The notes below the pieces were generated by a model, which was not told the origin of the DNA, did not search any database, and worked only from the letters and a program-made list of their open reading frames with translations. From positions 23,801 to 87,800 of the forward strand of contig NZ_FOET01000015.1 in the NCBI RefSeq assembly GCF_900110735.1: a stretch of DNA of 64,000 nt. The letters run 5' to 3'. The position numbers and the translations under genes are program-made. Below are positions 1-8,576 of the stretch, one piece after another (positions within the stretch are counted from its first letter, which is position 1; each line of letters begins with the position of its first letter). Source of the DNA: Streptomyces radiopugnans (GTDB lineage Bacteria > Actinomycetota > Actinomycetes > Streptomycetales > Streptomycetaceae).

Positions 1-1
1 C

Positions 2-373
2 CTGTCCGAGGCGCACCGCACCTTCCGGCTGGACCGGGTGGCCGAGATCAGGCTGCTGGACGAGCCCTCCGACCCTCCGCCGGTGGAGCTGCGCGACCTG
101 TCCGAAGGGCTGGTCCAGCCCTCCGCCGAGGATCCGCAGGTGGTGATCGAGGTGGGGCCGGGCGGGCGCTGGGTCGCCGAGTACTACCCGCACGACAGCG
201 CCGAGGAACTGCCCGAGGGCGGTCTGCGCATCACCCTGCGCGCCCCCGACCCGGCCTCCCTGCGCCGCCTGGCCCTGCGGCTGGGCCGCGACGGCCGGAT
301 CGTCTCCCCGCGGGAACTGGCCGACAGCGCCCGGGACGCGGCGCGGGCGGCGCTGGCGGCGTACGGCGACTGA
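2..373 (+). CDS. WYL-domain transcriptional regulator, PafC-like (C-terminal fragment)
   Basis: The reading frame is open from the window edge, so only the last 123 residues are present and the start lies outside. The first residues (FRLDRVAEIRLLDEP) resemble the end of a WYL domain, where a conserved FRLDRI-like strand leads into the C-terminal WCX region. The remainder is an acidic/Arg-rich alpha-beta domain ending in a helical Ala-rich tail. In actinobacteria the pafB-pafC regulators of the DNA-damage response lie directly before tatA-tatC, and that order is seen here, which is the main reason for the PafC-like call. The HTH part cannot be seen, so another WYL regulator remains possible. 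Confidence 0.75.
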   Translation: MSEAHRTFRLDRVAEIRLLDEPSDPPPVELRDLSEGLVQPSAEDPQVVIEVGPGGRWVAEYYPHDSAEELPEGGLRITLRAPDPASLRRLALRLGRDGRIVSPRELADSARDAARAALAAYGD

Positions 374-434
374 GCACCGGCCCGGCCCTGGCCCGCCCGG
401 CCGGGGCCTCCCCGCTCCGGTCGCGGCCGTCCAC

Positions 435-440
435 TACGCT
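435..440 (+). promoter_or_regulatory. -10 element TACGCT for a leaderless transcript
   Basis: TACGCT ends 6 nt before the ATG at 447 and no Shine-Dalgarno lies between. This is the spacing expected when transcription begins at the start codon. No convincing -35 is seen. Confidence 0.45.
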
Positions 441-446
441 CGCCCC

Positions 447-644
447 ATGCTCTGGCCCATGTTCTTCCTCACGCTCGCCTTCTGCGGAATCGCCGTGCTC
501 GGCGTCCTCGCCGTCCGGGTGGGACTGGAGGCGCGGCGCTTCGCCCGCGCGGTCGGCGACGGCTGCGAGCGCGTGGCCAGGGCCGCGGAGGATCTGGAGC
601 GGGCCGCGACCCCCCTGGCCGCACGGGCGCGCGTCGAGCGATGA
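447..644 (+). CDS. Small single-pass membrane protein, unknown function
   Basis: Encodes 65 residues. Residues about 3-26 form one hydrophobic segment, followed by a charged amphipathic helix rich in Arg, Ala and Glu that may be coiled coil. The topology (short N-terminus, one membrane helix, basic cytoplasmic helix) recalls TatA-type proteins, but there is no TatA FGxKKLP hinge, so I do not call it Tat. It lies between the WYL regulator and tatA. The start is supported by a -10-like TACGCT 6 nt upstream. Confidence 0.65.
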   Translation: MLWPMFFLTLAFCGIAVLGVLAVRVGLEARRFARAVGDGCERVARAAEDLERAATPLAARARVER

Positions 645-913
645 ACCGGGCACAGGCGGGTGCAGGGGGGTACGGGCGGGGTGCCCCGAGGCGGCCGCCG
701 GGCGTCGCCCCCTCCATGTCCGGAGCCCGGGGCGGTACCCTTCAAGACGGCGTACGCGCTGCGCCCGTGACCGGCACCGGGATGACGCGGAGGCATTGCC
801 CCGCGTTCACCCCCCGGGGTTACGATCGCTGCCAGCGCACCAGTACGAGGAAGCCCGTCCGAATCAGTAGGGCAGGCACGGAGACCGCCGCCCCGGCGAG
901 AAGGTAGTGGCAC

Positions 914-1195
914 ATGATCGGCAACCTGAGGCCCATGGAGATCGTACTGATCCTCCTCGTCGTCCTGCTGCTGTTCGGCGCCAAGAAGCTCCCCGACATG
1001 GCCCGTTCGCTCGGCAAGTCGGCCCGCATCCTCAAGAGCGAGGCCAAGGCCATGAAGAAGGAGAGCGAGAACGAGGCCGCCCAGCAGGACACCTCCGCCC
1101 AGCAGGCCGCGCCCAAGACCATCCAGGCCGCGCCCGGCGACGTCACCAGCTCCCGCCCGGTGAACGAGCCCGGCCAGCAGACCACCAAGAACTGA
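914..1195 (+). CDS. tatA: Sec-independent protein translocase subunit TatA
   Basis: Pore-forming subunit of the twin-arginine translocase, which exports folded proteins across the cytoplasmic membrane. The 93-residue protein has the family layout: short N-terminus, membrane helix at about residues 8-22, the hinge FGAKKLPDMARSLGKS (about 22-37), an amphipathic helix and a polar Gln/Ala-rich tail. The length is typical of actinobacterial TatA. A GAGAAGG ribosome site precedes the ATG. tatC follows after 82 bp. Likely clients in this window carry RR signal peptides: the GHL10 hydrolase and the GDPD. Confidence 0.97.
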   Translation: MIGNLRPMEIVLILLVVLLLFGAKKLPDMARSLGKSARILKSEAKAMKKESENEAAQQDTSAQQAAPKTIQAAPGDVTSSRPVNEPGQQTTKN

Positions 1196-1277
1196 TCCGG
1201 ACCCAGGCCCGGTGACGGGCCCGGTGCCGCCCGAGCCCAGACACCCGGCACACCGCCACTGACACCGAGGACGTGGG

Positions 1278-2240
1278 TTGCTCAAGTCCGCCCGCAGACA
1301 GGGGAAGCCGCAGAGGGATCCCGAGGGGCGCATGCCACTCGCGGAGCACCTGCGGGAGCTGCGCAACCGCCTGATGAAGTCGGTGCTGGCCATCCTGGCC
1401 GTCACCGTCGTCGGGCTGGTGTACTACAAGCAGATCGCCGACTTCCTCACCGAGCCGCTCCGCGACGCCGTCGGCTGCACCGCGGGCTTCGGCCGGGCCG
1501 CCGAGAAGGGCGAGGCCTGTGCCGAGATCACCATCAGCGGTGTGATCGCGCCCTTCACCCTCATGCTCAAGGTGGGGCTCACCACCGGCATGGTGCTGGC
1601 CTGCCCGGTCTGGCTCTACCAGCTGTGGGCCTTCCTCGCCCCCGGCCTGCACAGCCACGAGAAGAAGTACGCCCGCTCCTTCGTCGCGGCCGGCGTGCCG
1701 CTCTTCCTCGGCGGCGCCTACCTCGCCTACATCGTCCTGCCGACGATGGCCGCCACCCTGATCGAGTTCACCCCCGAGGGAACCGGCAACCTCGTCCCGC
1801 TGGACGAGCTCCTCGACATCATCACGCGGATGGTGATCGTCTTCGGACTCGCCTTCGAGCTGCCCCTGGTGCTGGTGATGCTGAACTTCGGCGGCGTCCT
1901 CACCGGCCGCAGGCTGCTGGGCTGGTGGCGGGCCATGGTCGTCTCCATCACCCTCTTCGCCGCCGTCGCCACCCCCAGCGGCGACCCGCTGACCATGGGC
2001 GCACTGGCCGCGCCGATCGTGCTGCTGTACTTCCTCGCCGTCGGGATCTCCCTGTTCAACGACCGCCGCCGCAGCCGCAAGGACCCCTACGCCGGGCTGA
2101 GCGACGACGAGGCGTCCCCGCTCGACCACACCCCGGAGAAGGTCGGCGCGATCGAGCCCGTCGACGCCCCCTCCGCACTGCCCGAGAGCACCACCGAGGA
2201 CGGCCCGGCCAGGCGCAACGGTTACGACGACGCCACCTGA
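1278..2240 (+). CDS. tatC: Sec-independent protein translocase subunit TatC
   Basis: Receptor subunit of the Tat translocase that binds twin-arginine signal peptides. 320 residues with six expected membrane spans. Family landmarks seen are MPLAEHLRELRNRL near the N-terminus (about 16-29), the cytoplasmic-loop Glu region and PGLHSHEKKYARSF (about 122-135). The C-terminal ~60 residues are hydrophilic and acidic, a longer tail than in E. coli but common in streptomycetes. The start is TTG, chosen because the conserved N-terminus begins soon after and no other start fits. It is probably co-transcribed with tatA. Confidence 0.96.
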   Translation: MLKSARRQGKPQRDPEGRMPLAEHLRELRNRLMKSVLAILAVTVVGLVYYKQIADFLTEPLRDAVGCTAGFGRAAEKGEACAEITISGVIAPFTLMLKVGLTTGMVLACPVWLYQLWAFLAPGLHSHEKKYARSFVAAGVPLFLGGAYLAYIVLPTMAATLIEFTPEGTGNLVPLDELLDIITRMVIVFGLAFELPLVLVMLNFGGVLTGRRLLGWWRAMVVSITLFAAVATPSGDPLTMGALAAPIVLLYFLAVGISLFNDRRRSRKDPYAGLSDDEASPLDHTPEKVGAIEPVDAPSALPESTTEDGPARRNGYDDAT

Positions 2241-2245
2241 GCCGG

Positions 2246-2251
2246 TATGGT
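2246..2251 (+). promoter_or_regulatory. -10 element TATGGT for a leaderless transcript
   Basis: TATGGT ends 6 nt before the GTG at 2258, and there is no Shine-Dalgarno in the gap. It lies just after the tatC stop codon. Confidence 0.45.
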
Positions 2252-2257
2252 CCGCGC

Positions 2258-3175
2258 GTGACCAGCGAGATCACCCTGTTCGTCAACCCCACCGCCGGCC
2301 ACGGCCGCGGTGCGGGAGCCGCCCAGCCCGCCGCACGCGCCCTGCGTGAGGCGGGCTTCTCGGTGCGCACGGTCGTCGGCGCGGACGCCGACGACGCGCT
2401 CACCCGGGCGCGGCAGGCCGTGCGCGGCGGCACCGGCGCGCTGGTCGCCGTCGGCGGGGACGGCATGGCCTCCCTCGCCCTCCAGGCGGTGGCGGGCACC
2501 GACACACCGCTGGGCGTCGTCGCGGTCGGCACCGGCAACGACATCGCCCGCGCCCTGGGCCTGCCCGTCCGCGACCCGGCCGGGGCGGGACGGGTGATCG
2601 CGCGGACGCTCAAGGAGGGGCGGAGCCGGCGCATCGACCTCGGCCGGGTCGGCGGACGCTGGTACGGCAGCGTGCTGGCCTCCGGTTTCGACTCCCGCGT
2701 CAACGACCGCGCCAACCGCATGCGCCGGCCCACCGGGCGCCTGCGCTACGACGTGGCGATGCTCGCCGAACTGGCCGGGCTGCGGACGGTCCCGTACCGC
2801 GTCACGCTCGACGACGGCCCGCCACTGGAGGTCGACGCGACGCTGGTCGCCGTCGGCAACGGTCCCTCCTACGGAGGAGGCATGCGGATCTGCGCGGACG
2901 CCCGCCTCGACGACGGCCTGCTGGACGTCACGGTGGTGGGGGAGTGCACCCGCGCCACCCTGCTGCGGGTCTTCCCGCGCGTCTACCGCGGCACCCACCT
3001 CTCCCACCCCGCCGTCACCGTGCACCGGGCGGCGAAGGTGACCCTGGAGGCCGCCACGCCCGGGGAGGCGGTGACCGGCTACGCCGACGGCGAGCCGCTG
3101 GGACCGCTGCCGCTCGCGGTCGAGGCGGTTCCGGGGGCGGTACGGGTGCTGGCGCCGGAGCCCGCCGGGCCGTAA
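2258..3175 (+). CDS. Diacylglycerol kinase family lipid kinase (YegS/DgkB-like)
   Basis: A soluble ATP-dependent lipid kinase of the DAGK catalytic superfamily, expected to phosphorylate diacylglycerol or a related lipid at the membrane. 305 residues. The N-terminus has FVNPTAGHGRG (about 8-18). The nucleotide-binding signature GGDG is at about 67-70 (VAVGGDGM) and GTGND at about 90-94. The C-terminal beta-rich domain includes GNGPSYGGGM and ends in DGEPLG. Length and motif order match the family. The GTG start is chosen because the conserved sequence begins at once and a -10 hexamer lies 6 nt upstream. The exact lipid substrate cannot be read from sequence. Confidence 0.92.
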   Translation: MTSEITLFVNPTAGHGRGAGAAQPAARALREAGFSVRTVVGADADDALTRARQAVRGGTGALVAVGGDGMASLALQAVAGTDTPLGVVAVGTGNDIARALGLPVRDPAGAGRVIARTLKEGRSRRIDLGRVGGRWYGSVLASGFDSRVNDRANRMRRPTGRLRYDVAMLAELAGLRTVPYRVTLDDGPPLEVDATLVAVGNGPSYGGGMRICADARLDDGLLDVTVVGECTRATLLRVFPRVYRGTHLSHPAVTVHRAAKVTLEAATPGEAVTGYADGEPLGPLPLAVEAVPGAVRVLAPEPAGP

Positions 3176-3203
3176 AGACCGGTGTTCTGTCGGCGACGGC
3201 CGG

Positions 3204-3209
3204 TAGGCT
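3204..3209 (+). promoter_or_regulatory. -10 element TAGGCT before the helicase gene
   Basis: TAGGCT lies 10 nt before the ATG at 3220. The interval lacks a Shine-Dalgarno, so the mRNA may have a 5' leader of only a few bases. No clear -35 is seen. Confidence 0.4.
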
Positions 3210-3219
3210 CGTAAGTACG

Positions 3220-6027
3220 ATGACCGAGGACATGTCCCCAGCAGAGCGCTATGCCGCCGCCCGGGTCCGCGCCGCCGAGCAGGCCACCGCTCTGGCTCCC
3301 TTCCGCCAGATGTACGACTTCGAACTGGACCCGTTCCAGATCGAGGCGTGCAGGGCACTGGAGGCCGGCAAGGGCGTGCTGGTCGCCGCGCCCACCGGAT
3401 CCGGCAAGACGATCGTGGGCGAGTTCGCCGTCCACCTGGCCCTCGCCCGGGGCCGCAAGTGCTTCTACACCACGCCCATCAAGGCGCTGTCCAACCAGAA
3501 GTACAACGACCTGGTCAAGCGCCACGGCGCGCAGAGGGTCGGCCTGCTGACGGGCGACAACAGCATCAACTCCGACGCACCGGTGATCGTGATGACCACC
3601 GAGGTCCTGCGGAACATGCTCTACGCCGGCTCGCAGGCGCTCGCGGGCCTGGGCTACGTGGTGATGGACGAGGTGCACTACCTCTCCGACCGGTTCCGCG
3701 GCGCGGTCTGGGAGGAGGTCATCATCCACCTCCCCGAGTCGGTGACGCTGGTGTCCCTGTCGGCGACCGTCTCCAACGCCGAGGAGTTCGGGGACTGGCT
3801 GGACACCGTCCGCGGCGACACCGAGGTGATCGTCTCCGAGCACCGGCCCGTGCCGCTGTGGCAGCACGTGCTGGCCGGGCGGCGGATGTACGACCTGTTC
3901 GAGGAGAAGAACGGCCGGCGCGAGGTCAACCCGGACCTGCTCCGTATGGCCCAGCTGGAGAACAGCCGCCTGCCCGCCTTCCGCGACCGGCGCCGGGGCA
4001 AGCCGGTGCGCGAGGCCGACCGGGAGCGCGAGCGGCGCCAGCGCAGCCGGATCTGGACGCCCAGCCGGCCCGAGGTGATCGACCAGCTCGACTCCCAGGG
4101 ACTGCTCCCGGCGATCACCTTCATCTTCAGCCGCGCCGGCTGCGAGGCGGCCGTACAGCAGTGCCTGTACGCCGGGCTGCGGCTGAACGACGCCGGGGAA
4201 CGGGCGCGGGTGCGCGAGCTGGTGGAGGAGCGCACCGCCTCCATCCCCGACGAGGACCTGCACGTACTGGGCTACTTCGAGTGGCTGGAGGGCCTGGAGC
4301 GGGGCATCGCCGCGCACCACGCGGGCATGCTGCCGACCTTCAAGGAGGTCGTGGAGGAGCTGTTCGTCCGCGGCCTGGTCAAGGCCGTCTTCGCCACCGA
4401 GACCCTCGCCCTGGGCATCAACATGCCCGCCCGGTCGGTGGTGCTGGAGAAGCTGGTCAAGTGGAACGGCGAGCAGCACGTCGACATCACCCCCGGCGAG
4501 TACACCCAGCTCACCGGACGCGCCGGACGGCGCGGCATCGACATCGAGGGCCACGCGGTGGTGCTGTGGCAGCGCGGCATGGACCCGGGCGCCCTGGCCG
4601 GGCTCGCCGGCACCCGCACCTACCCGCTGCGCTCCTCCTTCCGCCCGTCGTACAACATGGCGGTCAACCTGGTCTCGCAGTTCGGACGGCACCGCTCGCG
4701 CGAACTGCTGGAGACGTCCTTCGCGCAGTTCCAGGCCGACCGCGCGGTCGTCGGCATCTCCCGGAGGGTCCAGCGCAACGAGGAGGGCCTGGAGGGCTAC
4801 CGCGAGGCGATGACCTGCCACCTGGGGGACTTCGAGGAGTACGCGCGGCTGCGGCGCGAGCTGAAGGACCGTGAGACCGAACTGGCCCGCCAGGGCGCTC
4901 TCCAGCGGCGCGCGGCCGCGGCCGACTCGCTGGAGAAGCTGCGGCCGGGCGACGTGATCCACGTGCCCACCGGCAAGTTCGCCGGTCTGGCGCTCGTACT
5001 GGACCCGGGCGTCCCGGCCGGGCGCAGCCACGGCCACCGCGGCTGGGACCACCACGACGGCCCCCGCCCGCTGGTGCTGACCGCCGCCAGGCAGGTCAAG
5101 CGGCTGGCCTCGATGGACTTCCCCGTGCCCGTCGAGCCGCTGGAGCGGATGCGGATCCCCAAGTCGTTCAACCCGCGCAGCCCGCAGTCCCGCCGGGACC
5201 TGGCCTCCGCGCTGCGCACCAAGGCCGGCCACCACGAGCCGGGGCACACCCGCCGCAGGCAGCGCTCGGAGGCCGCGGACGACACCGAGATCGCACGGCT
5301 GCGCAAGGCCATCCGCGCCCACCCCTGCCACGGCTGCGACGAGCGCGAGGCGCACGCCCGCTGGGCGGAGCGCTACCACCGCCTCAAGCGCGACACCCGG
5401 CAACTGGAACGCCGCATCGAGGGCCGCACCAACACCATCGCCCGCACCTTCGACCGCGTCTACGCGCTCCTGTCCGACCTGGGCTATCTGCGCGGCGACG
5501 AGGTGACCGACGACGGCAGGCGGCTGGCCCGGCTCTACGGAGAGCTGGACCTGCTGGCGAGCGAGTGCCTGCGCGAGGGCGTCTGGGAGGGCCTGTCCCC
5601 GACCGAACTGGCCGCCTGCGCCTCGGCCCTGGTGTACGAGGCGCGCTCCTCCGACGACGCACTGCAGCCGGTGCTGCCCGGAGGGAAGGCCAAGGAGGCG
5701 CTGGGCGAGATGGTCCGCATCTGGGGCCGGCTGGACGCCCTGGAGGAGGAGCACCGGATCAACCAGTCCGAGGGCGTGGGCCAGCGCGAGCCCGACCTCG
5801 GCTTCGCCTGGGCCGCCTACCGCTGGGCGGAGGGCGACAGCCTGGACTCGGTGCTGCGGGAGGCCGAGATGCCCGCCGGCGACTTCGTGCGCTGGTGCAA
5901 GCAACTGGTCGACGTGCTCGGCCAGATCGCCGCGGCGGCGCCCGAGGGCGGCACGGTGGCGCGCAACGCCCGCAAGGCGTCCGAGAAGGTGCTGCGCGGC
6001 GTGGTGGCGTACACCTCCGTCGGCTGA
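3220..6027 (+). CDS. DEAD/DEAH-box RNA helicase, Ski2/Mtr4-like, with C-terminal DSHCT domain
   Basis: A 935-residue superfamily 2 helicase related to HelY of mycobacteria and eukaryotic Ski2/Mtr4, which unwind RNA for turnover and processing. Visible motifs are Walker A APTGSGKT (about 55-62), motif Ia TTPIKALSNQKY, DEVH box (about 150-153), SAT motif III, a HHAGMLP region and motif VI QLTGRAGRRG (about 427-436). The last ~180 residues match the helical DSHCT region. A basic, His-rich insertion (HGHRGWDHHDG) sits in the middle. A strong hairpin terminates the gene at 6058-6104. I infer a role in RNA metabolism; the substrate is not determinable. Confidence 0.93.
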   Translation: MTEDMSPAERYAAARVRAAEQATALAPFRQMYDFELDPFQIEACRALEAGKGVLVAAPTGSGKTIVGEFAVHLALARGRKCFYTTPIKALSNQKYNDLVKRHGAQRVGLLTGDNSINSDAPVIVMTTEVLRNMLYAGSQALAGLGYVVMDEVHYLSDRFRGAVWEEVIIHLPESVTLVSLSATVSNAEEFGDWLDTVRGDTEVIVSEHRPVPLWQHVLAGRRMYDLFEEKNGRREVNPDLLRMAQLENSRLPAFRDRRRGKPVREADRERERRQRSRIWTPSRPEVIDQLDSQGLLPAITFIFSRAGCEAAVQQCLYAGLRLNDAGERARVRELVEERTASIPDEDLHVLGYFEWLEGLERGIAAHHAGMLPTFKEVVEELFVRGLVKAVFATETLALGINMPARSVVLEKLVKWNGEQHVDITPGEYTQLTGRAGRRGIDIEGHAVVLWQRGMDPGALAGLAGTRTYPLRSSFRPSYNMAVNLVSQFGRHRSRELLETSFAQFQADRAVVGISRRVQRNEEGLEGYREAMTCHLGDFEEYARLRRELKDRETELARQGALQRRAAAADSLEKLRPGDVIHVPTGKFAGLALVLDPGVPAGRSHGHRGWDHHDGPRPLVLTAARQVKRLASMDFPVPVEPLERMRIPKSFNPRSPQSRRDLASALRTKAGHHEPGHTRRRQRSEAADDTEIARLRKAIRAHPCHGCDEREAHARWAERYHRLKRDTRQLERRIEGRTNTIARTFDRVYALLSDLGYLRGDEVTDDGRRLARLYGELDLLASECLREGVWEGLSPTELAACASALVYEARSSDDALQPVLPGGKAKEALGEMVRIWGRLDALEEEHRINQSEGVGQREPDLGFAWAAYRWAEGDSLDSVLREAEMPAGDFVRWCKQLVDVLGQIAAAAPEGGTVARNARKASEKVLRGVVAYTSVG

Positions 6028-6057
6028 CGCGCCGGCGCGGGTAGCTGCAGCGGGAGC

Positions 6058-6104
6058 ACGCTCCGGCCCGGCGGGCGGCACCGCCGCGTGCCGGGCCGGA
6101 GCGT
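6058..6104. terminator. Bidirectional hairpin terminator
   Basis: Two perfectly complementary 15-nt arms (6058-6072 and 6090-6104) enclose a 17-nt loop that contains a small GC hairpin of its own. It lies between the convergent helicase and siderophore-interacting genes, with no clear T tract on either side. Confidence 0.8.
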
Positions 6105-6118
6105 CCGCTCGCCCCGTG

Positions 6119-6982
6119 TCAGCCTCCGGTCGCGTCAGCCTTCGGAGCACCCTCCTGCTCCGCCTCCACCTGTGCGTTCCACTCCCGCTTCGACGCCTGC
6201 CAGCCGTCCTCGTCGTGACCCAGGCGCCAGTAGCCGGAGACCGACAGCCGTTCGCGCGGCACACCCCGCTCGGCGCGCAGATGGCGGCGCACCTCCCGTA
6301 CCCAGCCCGCCTCACCGTGGACGAACGCCTGTACGTCGCCGGGCGGGAAGTCCAGTGCGCGCACCGCCTCGACCAGAAGGGCGCCGACCCGCCCGGCGCC
6401 GCGGTGCAGCCAGCGCAGCTCGGTGTTCGGGGGCAGGGCGAGCTCCTGCTCCTCCCGCGGGCCCGCGACCTCGACGAATGCCTTCGCCGGCGCCCCGGCC
6501 GGGACCGCCTCCAGCGAGGCGGCGACGGCGGGCAGCGCGCTCTCGTCGGCCACCAGCAGGTGCCATGCGGCCTCGGGGGAGGGGCGGTAGCCGCCGCCGG
6601 GGCCGAGGAAGAGGACCTCCTCGCCCGGCTCGGCGCGCATCGCCCAGGGCCCGGCCAGTCCCTCGTCGCCGTGGACGACGAAGTCCACGGTCAGTTCGCA
6701 CGCCTCCGCGTCCCAGGCGCGCACGGTGTACGTGCGGGTGACGGGCCACTGGTCGCGCGGCAGACGGGCGCGGATGTCGGCCAGGTCGAACGGCTCGGGA
6801 CAGCGCACGCCCTCGGCGGGGAACAGCAGCTTGACGTAGTGGTCGGTGAACGCGCCGACCGGGAAGCCGGCCAGGGATCCACCGCCGAGCACCACGCGGA
6901 CCATGCCCGGGGACAGACGGCGGGTGCGCACCACCCGGGCCCGGTTCAGACGGGGTGTGCGGCGGGTCGGACGGTCTGCCAC
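6119..6982 (-). CDS. Siderophore-interacting protein (ViuB/SIP family FAD-dependent ferric-siderophore reductase)
   Basis: Cytoplasmic flavoprotein that reduces Fe(III) from imported siderophores using NAD(P)H or ferredoxin. 287 residues. The N-terminal half is an FAD-binding barrel with RTYTVRAWD (about 86-94) and DFVVHGDEGLAGPWA, both characteristic of the SIP family. The C-terminal half is the SIP NAD(P)H domain, with GYWRLGHDEDGW near the end (the GYWR-G signature). The GTG start has a GAGGAG ribosome site. An IdeR/DmdR-like palindrome is about 18 nt upstream, so iron repression is expected. Confidence 0.95.
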   Translation of the reverse strand: MADRPTRRTPRLNRARVVRTRRLSPGMVRVVLGGGSLAGFPVGAFTDHYVKLLFPAEGVRCPEPFDLADIRARLPRDQWPVTRTYTVRAWDAEACELTVDFVVHGDEGLAGPWAMRAEPGEEVLFLGPGGGYRPSPEAAWHLLVADESALPAVAASLEAVPAGAPAKAFVEVAGPREEQELALPPNTELRWLHRGAGRVGALLVEAVRALDFPPGDVQAFVHGEAGWVREVRRHLRAERGVPRERLSVSGYWRLGHDEDGWQASKREWNAQVEAEQEGAPKADATGG

Positions 6983-6999
6983 GGCACTCTCCTCGTGAA

Positions 7000-7019
7000 G
7001 TTAGGTATACCTAACCTTA
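7000..7019 (-). promoter_or_regulatory. Iron box (DmdR/IdeR-type operator)
   Basis: GTTAGGTATACCTAAC (7000-7015) is a perfect 16-bp palindrome. Extended to TTA at 7019 it matches 14 of 19 positions of the actinobacterial IdeR/DmdR consensus TTAGGTTAGGCTAACCTAA as I remember it. It lies just upstream of the siderophore-interacting gene on the minus strand, close to where the promoter should be. Confidence 0.8.
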
Positions 7020-7080
7020 CGGGATGCCGGTCCGGTCCAGTCCGTCCGGGCGGCCCGGTCGCCCGGACGGACCGGGCGGC

Positions 7081-8007
7081 TCATCCCGCCAGGGCGTCCA
7101 GCAGCCGCCGCAGCGATCCGCCCAGCCCCCACCGCCCGGCCAGCTCCTCCAGCTCCTGGGCGTGCAACGGCTCGGCCGGAAGCGCCGGGTCGAACTCCGG
7201 CAGCGCCACGTCCCCGGCCACCCGCACCACCTTCGGCGCCACGGCCAGGTACTCCCGCGCCGCCTCCAGCCTCCGCCGCTGCGTCGGCGTCAGAGCGGAG
7301 GCAGGGTCGCCGACGGCGGCCAGGATGCCGTCCAGGTCGCCGTACGACTCCAGCAGCCGGGCCGCGGTCTTCTCGCCGACACCGGCCACGCCCGGAAGCC
7401 CGTCGCTCGGGTCGCCGCGCAGCAGGGCCAGGTCCGCGTACGCCGCCCCGCTGGCCACGCCGTACTTCTCCCGCAGGGCCGCCTCGTCGACGACCATGGG
7501 GTCGCCCATGCCCTTGACGGGGTAGAGCACCCGCACCCCGCGCGCGTCGTCGACGAGCTGGAACAGGTCGCGGTCGCCGGTGACGACGTCCACCGGGCCG
7601 CCGGACCGGCGGACGAGGGTGCCGATGACGTCGTCCGCCTCGTAGCCGTCCGCGCCGACCCGGGCGATGCCGACCGCGTCCAGCACCTCCTCGATCACCG
7701 GGATCTGCGGGGAGAGGGTGTCGGGCACCTCTTCGGCGTCCGGACCCCGCTCGGACTCCTCCACCACCCGGTGCGCCTTGTAGGACGGGATCAGCTCGAC
7801 CCGCCACCGCGGCCGCCAGTCGTTGTCCATGCAGGCGACCAGGTCGTCGGGGCGGTGGTCGCGCACCAGGCGGGCGATGAAGTCCAGCAGCCCGCGCACC
7901 GCGTTGACCGGCGTGCCGTCGGGCGCCCTGACCGACTCGGGGACCCCGAAGTAGGCACGGAAGTACAGGGAAGCGGTGTCGAGGAGCATCGTGCGTCGCG
8001 TGGTCAC
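7081..8007 (-). CDS. 5'-3' exonuclease, FEN/Pol I N-terminal-domain type
   Basis: A stand-alone nuclease equivalent to the N-terminal domain of DNA polymerase I, expected to remove 5' flaps and RNA primers with two metal ions. About 308 residues. The N-terminus has MLLDTASLYFRAYFG, in which the Asp is a metal ligand. Further motifs are the acidic YEADDVIG region, VDVVTGDRDLFQLV, and a helix-hairpin-helix DGLPGVAGVGEKTAARLL. I choose the GTG at 8007 because a CATGAT -10-like hexamer lies 6 nt before it. An in-frame upstream start at 8025 would add six residues. No polymerase domain is attached. Confidence 0.92.
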   Translation of the reverse strand: MTTRRTMLLDTASLYFRAYFGVPESVRAPDGTPVNAVRGLLDFIARLVRDHRPDDLVACMDNDWRPRWRVELIPSYKAHRVVEESERGPDAEEVPDTLSPQIPVIEEVLDAVGIARVGADGYEADDVIGTLVRRSGGPVDVVTGDRDLFQLVDDARGVRVLYPVKGMGDPMVVDEAALREKYGVASGAAYADLALLRGDPSDGLPGVAGVGEKTAARLLESYGDLDGILAAVGDPASALTPTQRRRLEAAREYLAVAPKVVRVAGDVALPEFDPALPAEPLHAQELEELAGRWGLGGSLRRLLDALAG

Positions 8008-8013
8008 GCACCG

Positions 8014-8019
8014 ATCATG
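8014..8019 (-). promoter_or_regulatory. -10 element CATGAT for a leaderless transcript
   Basis: Read on the minus strand, CATGAT ends 6 nt before the exonuclease GTG start at 8007. No Shine-Dalgarno is present. Confidence 0.4.
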
Positions 8020-8086
8020 CCGCACCGGTCGGACAGCCGGGCCCCGCGGCGGGAACGGCTGGGCCCCGCGGCGGGGGAGCCGGGCC

Positions 8087-8092
8087 TAGGCT
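8087..8092 (+). promoter_or_regulatory. -10 element TAGGCT for a leaderless transcript
   Basis: TAGGCT ends 7 nt before the OsmC-family ATG at 8100, with no Shine-Dalgarno between. It is divergent from, and 67 bp away from, the -10 of the exonuclease gene. Confidence 0.5.
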
Positions 8093-8099
8093 GGCCCGC

Positions 8100-8576
8100 A
8101 TGGCAGCCACCCACCGCTACGAGCTCACCCTGCAGTGGACCGGAAACCTCGGAGCCGGGACGCGGGACTACCGGGCGTACAGCCGGGACCACGAGGTCCT
8201 GGCCGGCGGCAGACCGCCCCTGCCCGGCTCCGCCGACCCCGCCTTCCGCGGCGACCCGGCCCGCTGGAACCCCGAGGAACTGCTGGTCTCCTCCCTCTCC
8301 CAGTGCCATCTGCTGTGGTACCTGCACCTGTGCGCGACCGCGGGCGTGGTGGTCACCGGCTACACCGACCGCCCGGTGGGCACCATGACCATGGACGGCG
8401 CCGGGGGCGGCGGGCGGTTCACCGAGGTGGTGCTGCGGCCGGAGGTGTACGTGGCCGAGGAGCCGATGCGGGAGAAGGCCCTGGCCCTGCACGGCGAGGT
8501 CGGGGCGGTGTGCTTCATCGCCCGCTCCGTCGCCTTCCCCGTGCGGCACGAGCCGACGGTGGCGGTACGGCCGTGA
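8100..8576 (+). CDS. OsmC family protein (peroxide-reductase fold)
   Basis: 158 residues of the OsmC/Ohr fold. These small dimeric proteins use a cysteine pair to reduce organic hydroperoxides. Visible features are NPEELLVSSLSQCHLLWYL (about 59-77), with the first expected Cys in SLSQCH, and a second Cys in GEVGAVCFIARSV (about 138-150). The two Cys spacing fits the OsmC-like (not classical Ohr) subfamily, so the physiological substrate is uncertain. The stop overlaps the GTG of the next gene (GTGA), so the two are probably translationally coupled. Confidence 0.9.
   Translation: MAATHRYELTLQWTGNLGAGTRDYRAYSRDHEVLAGGRPPLPGSADPAFRGDPARWNPEELLVSSLSQCHLLWYLHLCATAGVVVTGYTDRPVGTMTMDGAGGGGRFTEVVLRPEVYVAEEPMREKALALHGEVGAVCFIARSVAFPVRHEPTVAVRP

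Noticed and set aside
3079..6315. Open frame of over 1000 codons on the minus strand opposite the helicase gene
   Set aside because: High third-position GC leaves long open antisense frames. Its composition (Val/Gly/His/Gln-rich) has no domain, and the plus strand encodes a full helicase.
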